Shown: positions 23,070 to 32,262, numbered from the stretch's first letter. The stretch is DNA of 64,000 bases from an uncultured Caulobacterales bacterium (GCA_903837135.1 CAILTK010000095.1:1-64000), one strand, 5' to 3'. The notes: generated from the letters alone by a model not told the origin. Translations and numbers: made by a program.

Positions 23070-24182
23070 TCAACTCGCGAAGCCTTGCACGACCTTGTCG
23101 AGCATTGGGAGCAGTTGAACCTCTCCACCCGCCGGATTGACGTCGGTCAAGCCGAGATTGCGGGCAATAGCAAAATCGTCGGTGACGGCGCGTCGGTGGA
23201 CAACGACCAGATCGAGCGCCGGGAAGACACAGAGATATTGACCATAGTTGCCCAGGGCGGCGAACGCGCCGTTGAAGGCGGAGCTGCTACGGGCCGGATC
23301 GAGCCGCCACCAAAGATATCCGTAGCCCAACTGGCTGGCGTTTGTCGCCGTTCCGGGCACGTGCATGGCCGTGGAGGTCTTTACCCAGCTCTGGGGAATG
23401 AGCCGGCGACCCTTCCATCGCCCCTCGTCCAACATCAACTGGCCGAGCTTGGCCATATCGCGGCAAGAGAGAAAGAAATGGTAAGCGAGAAAACGGGACC
23501 GGCGAGGCGTGTAACCGAGCATGCGCTGGCGTGCGGGATCAAAATCCTGCAATCCCAAGGGCGCCGCGAGCTCCGTCGCGAAGGCGTCGAAGATCGACCG
23601 GCCTGTGGCCTTCTCATAAACGGCGCCGGCCACGTTGAAGTCCCAATTGTTGTAAAAAAAGAAGCTTCCCGGGACGTGGGAACCCCGGGCTGGTCCGTTT
23701 TCGACCCCACCTGGACTGCCCGCCGCATGATAGACGCCGGATCGCGCGGTCAGAAGGTCCGCGACCGTTGCTGTCCGTTCAAGGGGCGTGAGGTCCCCGT
23801 CATCATCAATTCCAAGCTGTTCGAGCGTCGCGTCCAGCCGAATCTGTCCGCGCTCGATCGCCGCGCCAAAAAGCATTGAGAGGATGCTCTTGCGCGCGGA
23901 GGCGAGATAGCTGGCTTGCCTGACGTCGCCGTAGGTCCAGGCGACCTTCCCGCCGCGCAGGATCATCATCGAGGTCGTCGGCAAGGGATAGACCATGGCT
24001 TTCAACGCATCGCTGTTCGCGAGTCCGGCCGCCTCCGGGTTTGGGTAAGCGTCTAGGGCGGAGGGATCGCCGTGGCGTGATTGGGCGCTTGCGGTGTGGG
24101 ATTGCGCCGAGAACCCGGCAATCCCGGCCACCGAGACGAGGCCCAACGCGTCGCGCCGAGAACGGCCAGATCCTTCGGGCAT
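23070..24182 (-). CDS. Exported serine hydrolase, class C beta-lactamase fold
   Basis: The 370-residue protein has a Tat-like leader (GRSRRDALGLVSVAGIAGFS) ending near HTASAQS. Penicillin-binding-type motifs are present: SxxK in YLASARKSILSM (Ser95, Lys98), YxN in FFFYNNWDFNVAG near 176, and a final LGYGYLWW block where class C enzymes carry KTG/HxG. Relatives are esterases, D-aminopeptidases and 6-aminohexanoate-dimer hydrolases (NylB-like) as often as true beta-lactamases, so antibiotic hydrolysis should not be assumed. It has no close operon partner: a binding-protein gene on the same strand starts beyond 139 bases upstream. Confidence 0.9.
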   Translation of the reverse strand: MPEGSGRSRRDALGLVSVAGIAGFSAQSHTASAQSRHGDPSALDAYPNPEAAGLANSDALKAMVYPLPTTSMMILRGGKVAWTYGDVRQASYLASARKSILSMLFGAAIERGQIRLDATLEQLGIDDDGDLTPLERTATVADLLTARSGVYHAAGSPGGVENGPARGSHVPGSFFFYNNWDFNVAGAVYEKATGRSIFDAFATELAAPLGLQDFDPARQRMLGYTPRRSRFLAYHFFLSCRDMAKLGQLMLDEGRWKGRRLIPQSWVKTSTAMHVPGTATNASQLGYGYLWWRLDPARSSSAFNGAFAALGNYGQYLCVFPALDLVVVHRRAVTDDFAIARNLGLTDVNPAGGEVQLLPMLDKVVQGFAS

Positions 24183-24321
24183 CTCAACTCTCTAAAAACG
24201 CGCTCGATCTTTGATCAACGGCACGCCGCGGGATCGAAGACCTCAGGGAGCAGCTCGGATCGCGGAGGCTAGACCGCCGACCTGTCGTCAATCTGTCGCG
24301 CCGTTCCGGGCATTGCGCGCC

Positions 24322-25410
24322 TCATCGGCCGAGGGCGCGCTTCCACTCCGCAATCCGCTTGGCGTGCTTCAGATGGTCGAGATTGGCCATGAGCTCGGGA
24401 CCGACGCGGATGGCCTGGAGGTTCTGAGCGCCGCCATGGGGTTGGGCGGCCTGAAGGTCTGTTCTGACCGGAGTGATAAACCGTTTGGAGAGCTCGGTCT
24501 GGCCTTCGCGCGAGAGGAGGAAGTCCAGAAAGAGCTTGGCCGCGGCGGGGTGGTGAGCGTTGTTGGAAATGAATCCGATCCGCGACATGACAAGGGTGTA
24601 GTCTTCAGGAAAGATCACTTCGACCCAAGGGTTCATGGCTCGGCGCTCCAACGCATAGGAGCTCATGACGTTATAGGCGAGGATTTGCTCGCCGGTGCTC
24701 ACTCGCGCCAGGATTTCGTGCGCCCCGACATCGAGCTTCGGCGACGCGCCGCCCAGCGCCCGCAGCACGTTCCAGGTGTCGTTACTGAGCCGCAAATCCT
24801 GGGTGAAGAAGAGGAACCCGGTGCTGCTGTGCTCGACATCGTAAGTGCCGATCTTTCCCCTCAGCGCCGCGGCTCTGCGCCGCAAAAGGCGCTCCAGATC
24901 CACATGGGACCGCGGCGCTTCACTGACGCTCAGAAGCCGCCGGTTGTACGCAAAGACAATCGGTTCGGCGGTGATCCCATAGGCTTCGTCCTTCCACACC
25001 GCCCAGGGGGGAAGGTTCGGTTTCTCAGGCGACGCGTAGGGCTGGGCATAGCCGTCGTTGACGAGCTTTATCTGCACGTCCATCGCCGAACTGAACAGAA
25101 AATCCGCGGACGGCTTGTGCACGCCGACCTCGGCCAGGAATCGATCGTAAAGATCCGTCGAGTTGAAATGACGATAGTCGACCTTGATAGCCGGATAGCG
25201 TTGCTTGAAGGCGTTCAGCACACCGGCCATGTCGGTTAGGTCCGCCGAAGAATAGATCGAGAGGGCGCCTTCACGCCCGGCCTGTTCGGCAAGTCCGCTG
25301 TAGGACCGTGGATACCCGCGCGGGTAAGCCTCGTCGGCGTGGACGACGAGAGGGTTGGCGAGCGCCAGCGCGCCAATGGCTCCAGCGATGGATCGTCGCG
25401 ATATCGTCAT
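24322..25410 (-). CDS. Periplasmic solute-binding protein, iron/organophosphonate ABC type (orphan)
   Basis: The 362-residue protein has a signal peptide (MTISRRSIAGAIGALALANP, ending VVHAD). A class II binding-protein fold follows, with GREGALSIYSSADLTDMAGV near 45, SADFLFSSAMDVQIKLVNDG near 100 and HHPAAAKLFLDFLLSREGQT near 290. It resembles AfuA/FbpA-like proteins. No ABC permease or ATPase lies nearby. It is divergent from a TctD/TctE-like two-component pair, 129 bases from the regulator start, and may present a ligand to that kinase or be its target. The ligand is unknown. Confidence 0.88.
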   Translation of the reverse strand: MTISRRSIAGAIGALALANPLVVHADEAYPRGYPRSYSGLAEQAGREGALSIYSSADLTDMAGVLNAFKQRYPAIKVDYRHFNSTDLYDRFLAEVGVHKPSADFLFSSAMDVQIKLVNDGYAQPYASPEKPNLPPWAVWKDEAYGITAEPIVFAYNRRLLSVSEAPRSHVDLERLLRRRAAALRGKIGTYDVEHSSTGFLFFTQDLRLSNDTWNVLRALGGASPKLDVGAHEILARVSTGEQILAYNVMSSYALERRAMNPWVEVIFPEDYTLVMSRIGFISNNAHHPAAAKLFLDFLLSREGQTELSKRFITPVRTDLQAAQPHGGAQNLQAIRVGPELMANLDHLKHAKRIAEWKRALGR

Positions 25411-25539
25411 GGCGCGTAAACTTCACCCATGGGGTCAGGAACGCAACCTCCAGCCTTCGCCCGCCGGGCGCATCTCCCTCTGGACAGTTCCGCCGTCGGT
25501 GCGCCACCCTTGAGGCCAGTGGCCTCGTGGGACCCTGCC

Positions 25540-26208
25540 GTGCCAAGATTACTTCTGGTGGAAGACGACCTCGCGCTGGCCCGCGGCATCACAGCGTTGC
25601 TGAGCGACCAGGGATATGCCGTCGATCATCTCGCCTCGGGGCAAGCCGCTCTGGAGTTCGAGCCCCTCGAGCCCTATGCATTGGTGGTGCTCGATATCGG
25701 ACTCCCGGATATGTCCGGCTTCGATGTGCTACGGGCGTTGCGCCGAAGGGGTTCGCGTACGCCGATCCTCGTCCTGACCGCGCGAGACACCATACAAGAC
25801 AAGGTGACGGGGCTGGATCTTGGGGCAGACGACTACCTGCTCAAACCCTTCGATCCAGCGGAACTGGAGGCGCGGGTGCGCGCGCTTATCCGCCGCCGTC
25901 ACGGAGATCCTAATCCGACCTTGAACCTGGGAACGATGAGCCTCGACCGCTCGTCGGGACTCGTCCGTATCGGAGATCGGTCGATCGAACTCAGGAAGCG
26001 GGAGTTGGCGGTTCTCCTGGTCTTGACCGAAAATGTCGGCCGGGTTGTTCCAAAAGAGCGGTTGTCGGCCGAGGTGTTCGCCTACGACGACTTGGTCAAT
26101 CCAAATGCGCTCGAGCTTTATGTCGCGCGGCTCCGGAAGAAACTCGGACCCGACGGCCCGCACATCCGAACCCATCGCGGCGTCGGCTATCAGATTGACG
26201 CCTTGTGA
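25540..26208 (+). CDS. OmpR-family response regulator, TctD-like
   Basis: From GTG25540 the 222-residue protein starts at the receiver core (VPRLLLVEDDLALARGITAL), the usual length. The phosphoacceptor is Asp52 in VVLDIGLPDMSG, and DDYLLKPF carries the conserved Lys. The winged helix (about 125-220) has LRKRELAVLLVLTENVGRVV and ALELYVARLRKKLG. An upstream in-frame ATG at 25429 would add 37 residues with no homology. It overlaps the sensor kinase gene by four bases (GTGA) and is divergent from the solute-binding protein gene. TctD-type regulators typically switch on organic-acid or aromatic uptake genes. Confidence 0.92.
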   Translation: MPRLLLVEDDLALARGITALLSDQGYAVDHLASGQAALEFEPLEPYALVVLDIGLPDMSGFDVLRALRRRGSRTPILVLTARDTIQDKVTGLDLGADDYLLKPFDPAELEARVRALIRRRHGDPNPTLNLGTMSLDRSSGLVRIGDRSIELRKRELAVLLVLTENVGRVVPKERLSAEVFAYDDLVNPNALELYVARLRKKLGPDGPHIRTHRGVGYQIDAL

Positions 26209-27644
26209 AGCGGCGACAGCACCGCCCCTCCCTGCTCCAGCGTCTGCTTGGCACGCTTGTGGTGTCCTTGACACTGGTCGCGCTTCTCTTGGGAGCGGGC
26301 GGCGCCTGGTTGATCAACGGAATCGTCGAGCAGACCTCCGACAGCCTTCTCGCCGCCTCCGCGCGCGCCATCGCCGAAACGCTTGCGGTCGAAGATGGCG
26401 ACATTTCGCTCGACTTGCCGCCCTGGTCGCTGGGGATGCTCGAGAATACCGAACGCGACAACATCTACTACAGTGTGCGCCGTGACGCCGAATTGATCAC
26501 CGGCTATCCCGATCTTGCGGTCGCACCGGCCTCCACACTCAATCTCGACCACGCGGTTTTCCGCTACGACCACTATCGCGGACAAACCGTCCGCGTCGCG
26601 GTGGTGTCGCGTCGCCTTCCTCGAATCAACGGCATAGTGGCCGTGGAGGTCGCTGAAACCTTGCAGTCCCGCCATGAACTCTCCGATCGGATGCTGGTCG
26701 GACTCGCCTCGCTTGAAGCGGTGTTCGTGCTCACCGCGGGCTTCCTGGTATGGCCGGCTGTCCGATGGAGCCTACGCCCCATCACGCGCCTGCAGGCTCA
26801 GATGGCGGCGCGCTCCGGCCAGGATACCGTTTTTGACAAGCTCCCGCTGGATCGGGTGCCTGCCGAACTTGTCGGCCTTGTCCAAGGGTTCAACACTTTG
26901 ATCGAAACGGTCGAGCATTCCGTTCGTGGCGTCCGCAGATTCACGGCGGACGCGTCGCATCAGATGCGCACGCCCCTGGCCATCCTGCGCACGCATCTGG
27001 CGGTTTTGAAGCGCCATCCCCCCCAAAGCGAGGCGGGGCGGAGGTCCCTGGACGATATCGTCCAGGCAACCGAGCGGCTGCAAAACCTCCTCACTGGACT
27101 TCTGGCCCTGGCGCGCGCGGAAGGGTCCGGGCCAGGCCGGGAGAATGCGACGACCGACCTTCTCGCAGTTGCCCGCGCTGTACGCGCGGAACAGAGCAAG
27201 GCGGCCAAACGCGCCGGCGTTCGCCTGGATATCGACCCAGGTTCAACGACCGTCGTCGCGGCGGCGGACGAAGTGTTGGTCACCGAGATCCTAACCAACC
27301 TCGTGGACAACGCGATCCGCTATAATCGCGAAAGCGGCCGCGTAGTTCTGTCGGTCGGCGAGACGATCGAACGCGCTGTTCTCCAGGTCGAGGATGATGG
27401 GCCAGGCGTTCCCGACGCAGATCTGGAGCGAATCTTCGAGCGCTTCCACCGTCTGTCGCGTGACCAGGGGCAGGCTGGCAGCGGCCTGGGCCTTTCAATC
27501 GTGCGCAGCCTGGCGGACCGGCTCGGCGCCGATGTGATCGCCAGCTCCGGGTCGGATGCGAAGGGACTTCGCGTCCGTATTCTCTTTCCGCTGCTTCCGG
27601 GCGCGGCGGCCTCGGTCTTGGCGTCACAACCGGCTGAAGGTTAG
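26205..27644 (+). CDS. TctE-like sensor histidine kinase
   Basis: The 479-residue protein has TM1 near 15-38 and a periplasmic 2CSK/TctE-type sensor domain of about 120 residues (NTERDNIYYSVRRDAELITG near 81-100). TM2 lies near 165-185, followed by a HAMP-like linker. The HisKA motif ADASHQMRTPLAILRTHLAV has His252. HATPase boxes are EILTNLVDNAIRYNRESGRV, VEDDGPGVPDADLERIFERF and GSGLGLSIVRSLADRLGA. The GTG start is coupled to the regulator stop. It probably senses a tricarboxylate-like or aromatic acid, perhaps via the divergent binding protein. Confidence 0.93.
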   Translation: MKRRQHRPSLLQRLLGTLVVSLTLVALLLGAGGAWLINGIVEQTSDSLLAASARAIAETLAVEDGDISLDLPPWSLGMLENTERDNIYYSVRRDAELITGYPDLAVAPASTLNLDHAVFRYDHYRGQTVRVAVVSRRLPRINGIVAVEVAETLQSRHELSDRMLVGLASLEAVFVLTAGFLVWPAVRWSLRPITRLQAQMAARSGQDTVFDKLPLDRVPAELVGLVQGFNTLIETVEHSVRGVRRFTADASHQMRTPLAILRTHLAVLKRHPPQSEAGRRSLDDIVQATERLQNLLTGLLALARAEGSGPGRENATTDLLAVARAVRAEQSKAAKRAGVRLDIDPGSTTVVAAADEVLVTEILTNLVDNAIRYNRESGRVVLSVGETIERAVLQVEDDGPGVPDADLERIFERFHRLSRDQGQAGSGLGLSIVRSLADRLGADVIASSGSDAKGLRVRILFPLLPGAAASVLASQPAEG

Positions 27645-27655
27645 ACGAGATCCAG

Positions 27656-27669
27656 CCCGCCTGGGCGGG
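27656..27669 (+). terminator. Short GC hairpin after the kinase gene
   Basis: CCCGCC (27656-27661) and GGCGGG (27664-27669) form a compact stem 12 bases after the stop. No T-tract follows. Confidence 0.3.
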
Positions 27670-27855
27670 ATCGCCGGCTGCTGGCTCAGCCGTACGGTCC
27701 GGCGTTCCCCTTCGTTCAGCGCGACAGCTTCGTGACAGGTCGGGCCGCTAGGCTTCCAGAATATAATGACGACCAGCCCACTGGGCGAAGCGCAACTGGG
27801 ATCGTGAGCGACGCGCCAAATAGGCGTGTCATAAAAAACGAAACAAGAGGAGACA

Positions 27856-28227
27856 ATGCTCGGTTTCAACCGAATAACTTCTGCACGATTGCCTCAGCAT
27901 CTATTCTTGACGACTCCGATTATCTGCGCGTCTGGCGGAATTGTACACGCTCAATCGGCTCAGGGGACCGTGGATGAGGTGGTGGCCATCGGATCGCGCG
28001 TGATCAAAGACGGGAACGCCTCGCCCACGCCGCTGACGGTGATCGGCGCGGAGCAACTGCAAGATTCCGCGCCGACGGGAGTCGCCGATGCGCTGGCCGA
28101 GATTCCGGAAACCATCGGCAATGCTCGCCCGTCGTCCGCCCTCAGCCCTATCGGCCCCACCGGCTCCTTCTTGAACCTGCGGAGCCTCGGCCAGTCCCGG
28201 ACTGTGGTCATTCGCGGACAGTTCTAA
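27856..28227 (+). pseudogene. TonB-dependent receptor reduced to its N-terminus and last residues
   Basis: The 123-residue frame has a signal-like leader (ending VHAQS), a TonB-box region (VDEVVAIGSRVIKDGNASPT) and the first half of the plug (VADALAEIPETIGNARPSSA, SFLNLRSLGQSRTVV). At the point where LLDGRR is expected it reads IRGQF and stops. RGQF with a terminal Phe is how many receptors of this group end, so the gene appears to have lost most of the plug and the whole barrel in one in-frame deletion. It lies directly upstream of the tannase gene, 16 bases away, and was probably the operon's outer-membrane importer. Confidence 0.75.
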
Positions 28228-28243
28228 GGGCGGGTGGAGTTCC

Positions 28244-29818
28244 ATGAGATCGAGGCGTTTGATGAACAGCCGTGGCTTTGGCTCGATCGCGGCGGCGGTG
28301 GCCGCCTTGTGGGGGCTGGCCGCCTCCTCTGGCGCCGACGCGCAATCGAACAATCAGGCCGAGCCGGCCCTGGCGCCGAGCGACCCTTGCGCCGCACTGG
28401 CGTCGGTAAGACTCGAGCATGCGAGCATCTTATCGATCACGCCGGTTCAGGCCGGGACGCTGCCGGCCTGTCGCGTGTCGGTGGCAAGCCACCCCACATC
28501 CGATTCTGACATCCGGATCGAGGTCTGGATTCCGCAAGGGGCGGGGTGGAACGAAAAGTTCGTCCAAGTCGGTAATGGCGGCTACGCGGGGGAAATCCAT
28601 TCGGATTCACTGAAGGCCGTCGCAGCTAGGGGCTATGTCGCCGCCGGAACTGACGATGGCCACCAGGCGCCGACCGTGGAGACCGGTTGGGCGCTGGGCC
28701 ACCCACAGAAGTTCATCGACTTCGGCTGGCGGTCGCTGAAGGAAACCACGGAAGTCGCCAAGGCGCTCATTCGGGTCTCCAAGGGCCGCGCATCGACAAA
28801 GTCATACTTTATAGGCTGTTCGGACGGTGGACGCGAAGCTCTGATGGAGGTTCAGCGCTTCCCGTTGGATTTCGATGGCGTAGTCGCGGGGGCCCCCGGC
28901 AACTACATGGCGCGGTTGATGACCATGCGGGCGGGCTACTATCAGATCCTCAAACAACCCGGCGGCTTCCTCGAGACGCCAAAGCTGCAGATCATCGAAA
29001 ACGCTGCGCTTGCCGACTGTGGCGGCGCCAAGACCGGCTACATCCTCGATCCTGAGCGGTGTCGTTTCGATCCGGCCAAGCTCCTCTGCAAGGAGGGCCG
29101 ACAAAGCGACTGCCTGACCAAACCCGAACTGGCCAGCATAAAAGCCATCTACGGCGGCTGGCGCGATCCGGGATCAGGGGTGCTGCGCTTTCCGGGCTTC
29201 GAGCCCGGCGCAGAAACTCTTCCCGTTTGGCGCGCCACGATCCTGGGCCGCGAACCCGAGGACATCGACCACACCGCCATCGGCTATCTCTTCGCGATCG
29301 GATACCTTCGGAACTTTGCCTTCTCCGACCCGAAGTTCGACTTGATGTCGCTCGACATGGGCCAGCAGGCGCTCGACGGCGTCAACCGGACCGCGCCCGT
29401 CATTGATGCTGAAAATACCGATCTTTCGCAATTCAGGGCCCACGGTGGAAAGTTGATCCAGTACCATGGCTGGAACGATCAAAATATACCGCCCCGCTCC
29501 TCGCTTACCTACTTCGGCCTGGTTCAGAAGAAGATGGGAGACACTTCGGATTTCTATCGACTATTTATGGTTCCGGGCATGCTTCACTGCACGGGCGGGC
29601 GAGGCCCCAACAGTGTTGACTGGCTCGGCCAGCTCGACAGCTGGGTGTTACAAGGCAAGGCCCCTGAGGCGATCGTCGCACGGGGGGCAAGCCCGGCGGG
29701 CACGGCGTCAACGACAGCGCCGCAATCGCAGGTGCTGTGTCGTTATCCTGAAGTAGCGCAAGCCTTACCCGGCGTCCCACAGGAAGGCTCGGCCGCTCAA
29801 TGCATCATTCGCAGGTGA
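28244..29818 (+). CDS. Tannase/feruloyl-esterase family protein, exported
   Basis: The 524-residue protein has a signal peptide (AAAVAALWGLAASSGADAQS). The alpha/beta-hydrolase nucleophile elbow is FIGCSDGGREALM with Ser193. VDWLG and GMLHCTGGRGPNSVDWLG lie near the end. The paired GCS and HC cysteines make the CS-D-HC motif characteristic of tannases and feruloyl esterases. Enzymes of this family split galloyl, feruloyl or related phenolic esters, usually in the periplasm or outside the cell. The gene follows the truncated TonB receptor and precedes a binding-protein gene and an MHS transporter gene, suggesting release and uptake of an aromatic acid. Confidence 0.93.
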   Translation: MRSRRLMNSRGFGSIAAAVAALWGLAASSGADAQSNNQAEPALAPSDPCAALASVRLEHASILSITPVQAGTLPACRVSVASHPTSDSDIRIEVWIPQGAGWNEKFVQVGNGGYAGEIHSDSLKAVAARGYVAAGTDDGHQAPTVETGWALGHPQKFIDFGWRSLKETTEVAKALIRVSKGRASTKSYFIGCSDGGREALMEVQRFPLDFDGVVAGAPGNYMARLMTMRAGYYQILKQPGGFLETPKLQIIENAALADCGGAKTGYILDPERCRFDPAKLLCKEGRQSDCLTKPELASIKAIYGGWRDPGSGVLRFPGFEPGAETLPVWRATILGREPEDIDHTAIGYLFAIGYLRNFAFSDPKFDLMSLDMGQQALDGVNRTAPVIDAENTDLSQFRAHGGKLIQYHGWNDQNIPPRSSLTYFGLVQKKMGDTSDFYRLFMVPGMLHCTGGRGPNSVDWLGQLDSWVLQGKAPEAIVARGASPAGTASTTAPQSQVLCRYPEVAQALPGVPQEGSAAQCIIRR

Positions 29819-29877
29819 GCGACCCTGGCGGGCGACGACGAGTGTCGTCAGCGAAGACGCATCGGAACGTAAGCACA

Positions 29878-30699
29878 ATGGCCGAGCCGAACCTGAAGTG
29901 GAAACGTCGAAGCTTCGTTGTTTTGGCGCTAACGATGGCGTTCGCCAGCGCGGCTTCGCCCCTCCTGGCGCAGGCTCCGTCTCAGGCGCCGGTCCTTCAT
30001 GTGATGACCTCAGGAGGTTTTGCCGCAGCTTTGCAACGGCTCGCACCGCTGTACGAGGCGGCGACTGGCGTGCACGTCGAACTCACGTACGGCGCGTCAA
30101 TGGGAAGTTCGTCGACCGCCCTTCCCGCGCGTCTACGCCGAGGCGAGCCGGCGGACGTGGTGGTGCTCGTCAGCGATGCGCTCGACGATCTGGTGAAGTC
30201 AGGGCTGGTTCGCGCCGATGGCCGCACCGACCTCGCTCAGTCGCGGATCGCCATGGCTGTCAAGGCAGGCGCGCCCGCGCCGGACATTCGAACGATGGCC
30301 AACTTCCGCCAAGCCTTGCTGGCGGCCAAGTCGGTGGCCTGGTCCGACAGCGCCAGCGGCGTCTTCCTCCAGAACACCCTCTTTCCGCGGATGGGCCTCG
30401 TTGACGCGATGAAGGCCAAGGGCCGGATGGCGCCTGCGACGCCAATCGGCCAAGTGGTGGCGCAGGGCAAAGCAGAAATCGGGTTCCAGCAACTGAGCGA
30501 GTTGAAGCCCATCCCGGGGATCACCATTGTGGGGGCGATCCCCGAGGAAGCTCAGAAAGTCACCGTCTTCTCCGCCGGCGTGGCGGCGGCCTCGACCCAG
30601 AACCAGGCGGCGCGCGCGCTTATCACCTTCTTGGCGTCAAAGGCGGTCGCTCCGGACATCCGCGACACGGGTATGGACCCGATCGGGGCCGCGCAATGA
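29878..30699 (+). CDS. ModA-like periplasmic substrate-binding protein
   Basis: From ATG29878 the protein is 273 residues. A signal peptide ends SPLLAQA near residue 32. The type II binding fold has LHVMTSGGFAAALQRLAPLY, LTYGASMGSSSTALPARLRR, EPADVVVLVSDALDDLVKSG and KAEIGFQQLSELKPIPGITI. It resembles ModA-type proteins, but no modB/modC is present. Its stop overlaps the start of an MFS transporter gene by four bases. That pairing suggests an organic anion rather than molybdate, but this is inference. The start at 29800 would overlap tannase and lacks a signal-like N-terminus. Confidence 0.85.
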   Translation: MAEPNLKWKRRSFVVLALTMAFASAASPLLAQAPSQAPVLHVMTSGGFAAALQRLAPLYEAATGVHVELTYGASMGSSSTALPARLRRGEPADVVVLVSDALDDLVKSGLVRADGRTDLAQSRIAMAVKAGAPAPDIRTMANFRQALLAAKSVAWSDSASGVFLQNTLFPRMGLVDAMKAKGRMAPATPIGQVVAQGKAEIGFQQLSELKPIPGITIVGAIPEEAQKVTVFSAGVAAASTQNQAARALITFLASKAVAPDIRDTGMDPIGAAQ

Positions 30700-32015
30700 A
30701 GTCGACGGCCCGGGCGAGCGCGCCATGGCGGCGCATTTTCGTCGTCGCGAGCGGCAATTTTCTCGAAATGTACGACTTCATGGTGTTCGGCTACTACGCG
30801 CCGGCCATCGCCAAAGCGTTCTTTCCCGCGGGCAATGAATACGCCTCGCTCATGCTCACCTTGATGACGTTTGGGGCCGGCTTCTTGATGCGACCGGTCG
30901 GCGCCATCGTCTTGGGCGCCTATTTCGATCGTCACGGTCGACGGAGCGGGTTGCTGCTGACCCTTGGCCTGATGGCGGTCGGCACGCTCGCGATCGCTGT
31001 CACCCCGACTTACGCCCAGATCGGGCTTGTGGCGCCGATCCTGGTGCTGCTGGGACGTCTCGTGCAAGGCCTCTCCGCCGGTGTCGAGCTTGGCGGCGTG
31101 TCGGTCTACCTTTCCGAGATCGCTCCGCCGGGCCGCCGGGGTTTCTACTGCGCGTGGCAGTCAGGAAGTCAGCAGGCGGCAGTGATGGCGGCCGCTATCG
31201 TGGGCCTCGCCGCGGGCCTCTGGCTTGGTAACGCCCGTATGTCCGCCTTTGGCTGGCGCTTGCCGTTCTTCGTAGGCTGTCTTCTGATCCCATTTCTCTT
31301 CATCATCCGCAGTCGTGTGGAAGAGACCGAAGCCTTCCGCAATCGCGTCGATCGTCCGGATTTTGCGACACTGCTCAAGGGGATCGGCGCCAGCACAGGG
31401 GTGATCGTTCGCGGTGCGATGATGGCCATCATGACCACCGTCTTCTTCTACATGATCACCGCCTACACTCCGACCTACGGGGCTAAGGTCTTGGCGCTCA
31501 AGCCGACAACGAGCCTTCTGGTCACGGTCTGCGTCGGGCTTTGTAACTTCGTTATGTTACCGGTGATGGGGGCGGTGTCGGACAAGATCGGGCGCCGGCC
31601 CCTGTTGGTGGCGGCCAGCGCGGCCGCCTTGATCCTGGGCTATCCGGTGATGCTGTGGCTCGTTGCGGCCCCATCGTTTGGCCGTTTGCTGGCCGCAGAG
31701 ATCGCGCTGGCGCTGATCTATGGCGCCTACAACGGCGCCTTCATCGTCTATCTTGTCGAGATCATGCCCGAACGGGTTCGCACGGCCGGCTTCTCTCTCG
31801 CCTACAGCCTCGCCACAGCGCTGTTTGGGGGGTTCACGCCCGCCATCGCGACCTATCTGATCCAGCTGACCTCAAACAAGGCGATCCCCGGCGCCTGGCT
31901 GTCATTCGCCGCGTTGCTGGCCTTGGGCTCCCTTATCTTGCAAGGGCGTCAGGCCGTGTCGACGAGCGCCGCGACGCGCCCGGGCGCGCTGGGCGCGGAC
32001 ACGTCCATCGGCTGA
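30696..32015 (+). CDS. MFS transporter, metabolite:H+ symporter (MHS) family
   Basis: The 439-residue protein has about 12 hydrophobic segments. It shows the MHS pattern: NFLEMYDFMVFGYYAPAIAK in TM1, RPVGAIVLGAYFDRHGRRSG after TM2, LVQGLSAGVELGGVSVYLSE in TM4, and VSDKIGRRPLLVAASA between TM8 and TM9. Relatives move citrate, alpha-ketoglutarate, shikimate or other carboxylates with protons. The start overlaps the binding-protein stop (ATGA). It is the likely inner-membrane importer for an acid released by the tannase. Confidence 0.92.
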   Translation: MKSTARASAPWRRIFVVASGNFLEMYDFMVFGYYAPAIAKAFFPAGNEYASLMLTLMTFGAGFLMRPVGAIVLGAYFDRHGRRSGLLLTLGLMAVGTLAIAVTPTYAQIGLVAPILVLLGRLVQGLSAGVELGGVSVYLSEIAPPGRRGFYCAWQSGSQQAAVMAAAIVGLAAGLWLGNARMSAFGWRLPFFVGCLLIPFLFIIRSRVEETEAFRNRVDRPDFATLLKGIGASTGVIVRGAMMAIMTTVFFYMITAYTPTYGAKVLALKPTTSLLVTVCVGLCNFVMLPVMGAVSDKIGRRPLLVAASAAALILGYPVMLWLVAAPSFGRLLAAEIALALIYGAYNGAFIVYLVEIMPERVRTAGFSLAYSLATALFGGFTPAIATYLIQLTSNKAIPGAWLSFAALLALGSLILQGRQAVSTSAATRPGALGADTSIG

Positions 32016-32262
32016 ACGCGCGAGGAGGGGGCGACGCCGAGCGACGCGGGCCCATGGGTCCTGACCATCGAGCGTTTCACCAGACGCCGGCTCGAGTGCC
32101 GCGGGCCGCCGCCCCAACCGATAAATCAGGCCTTATTGGCCCCCCAGCCGCCAGGAAGATTTTTGGCATCGATTCGATTTAACGGCCTTCCGCGACAGGT
32201 TGGCGACAGGTCTAGCGACTACGGCGGGTTCAAGAACAAAAGTCGGTTCGGGGAGGACCTTG

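Noticed and set aside
23070-24182. Antibiotic-resistance class C beta-lactamase
   Set aside because: SxxK and YxN are present, but the context and third motif do not distinguish a beta-lactamase from esterases or NylB-like hydrolases.
29878-30699. Molybdate-binding ModA
   Set aside because: No modB/modC is adjacent and the gene is coupled to an MHS transporter; only the fold is supported.
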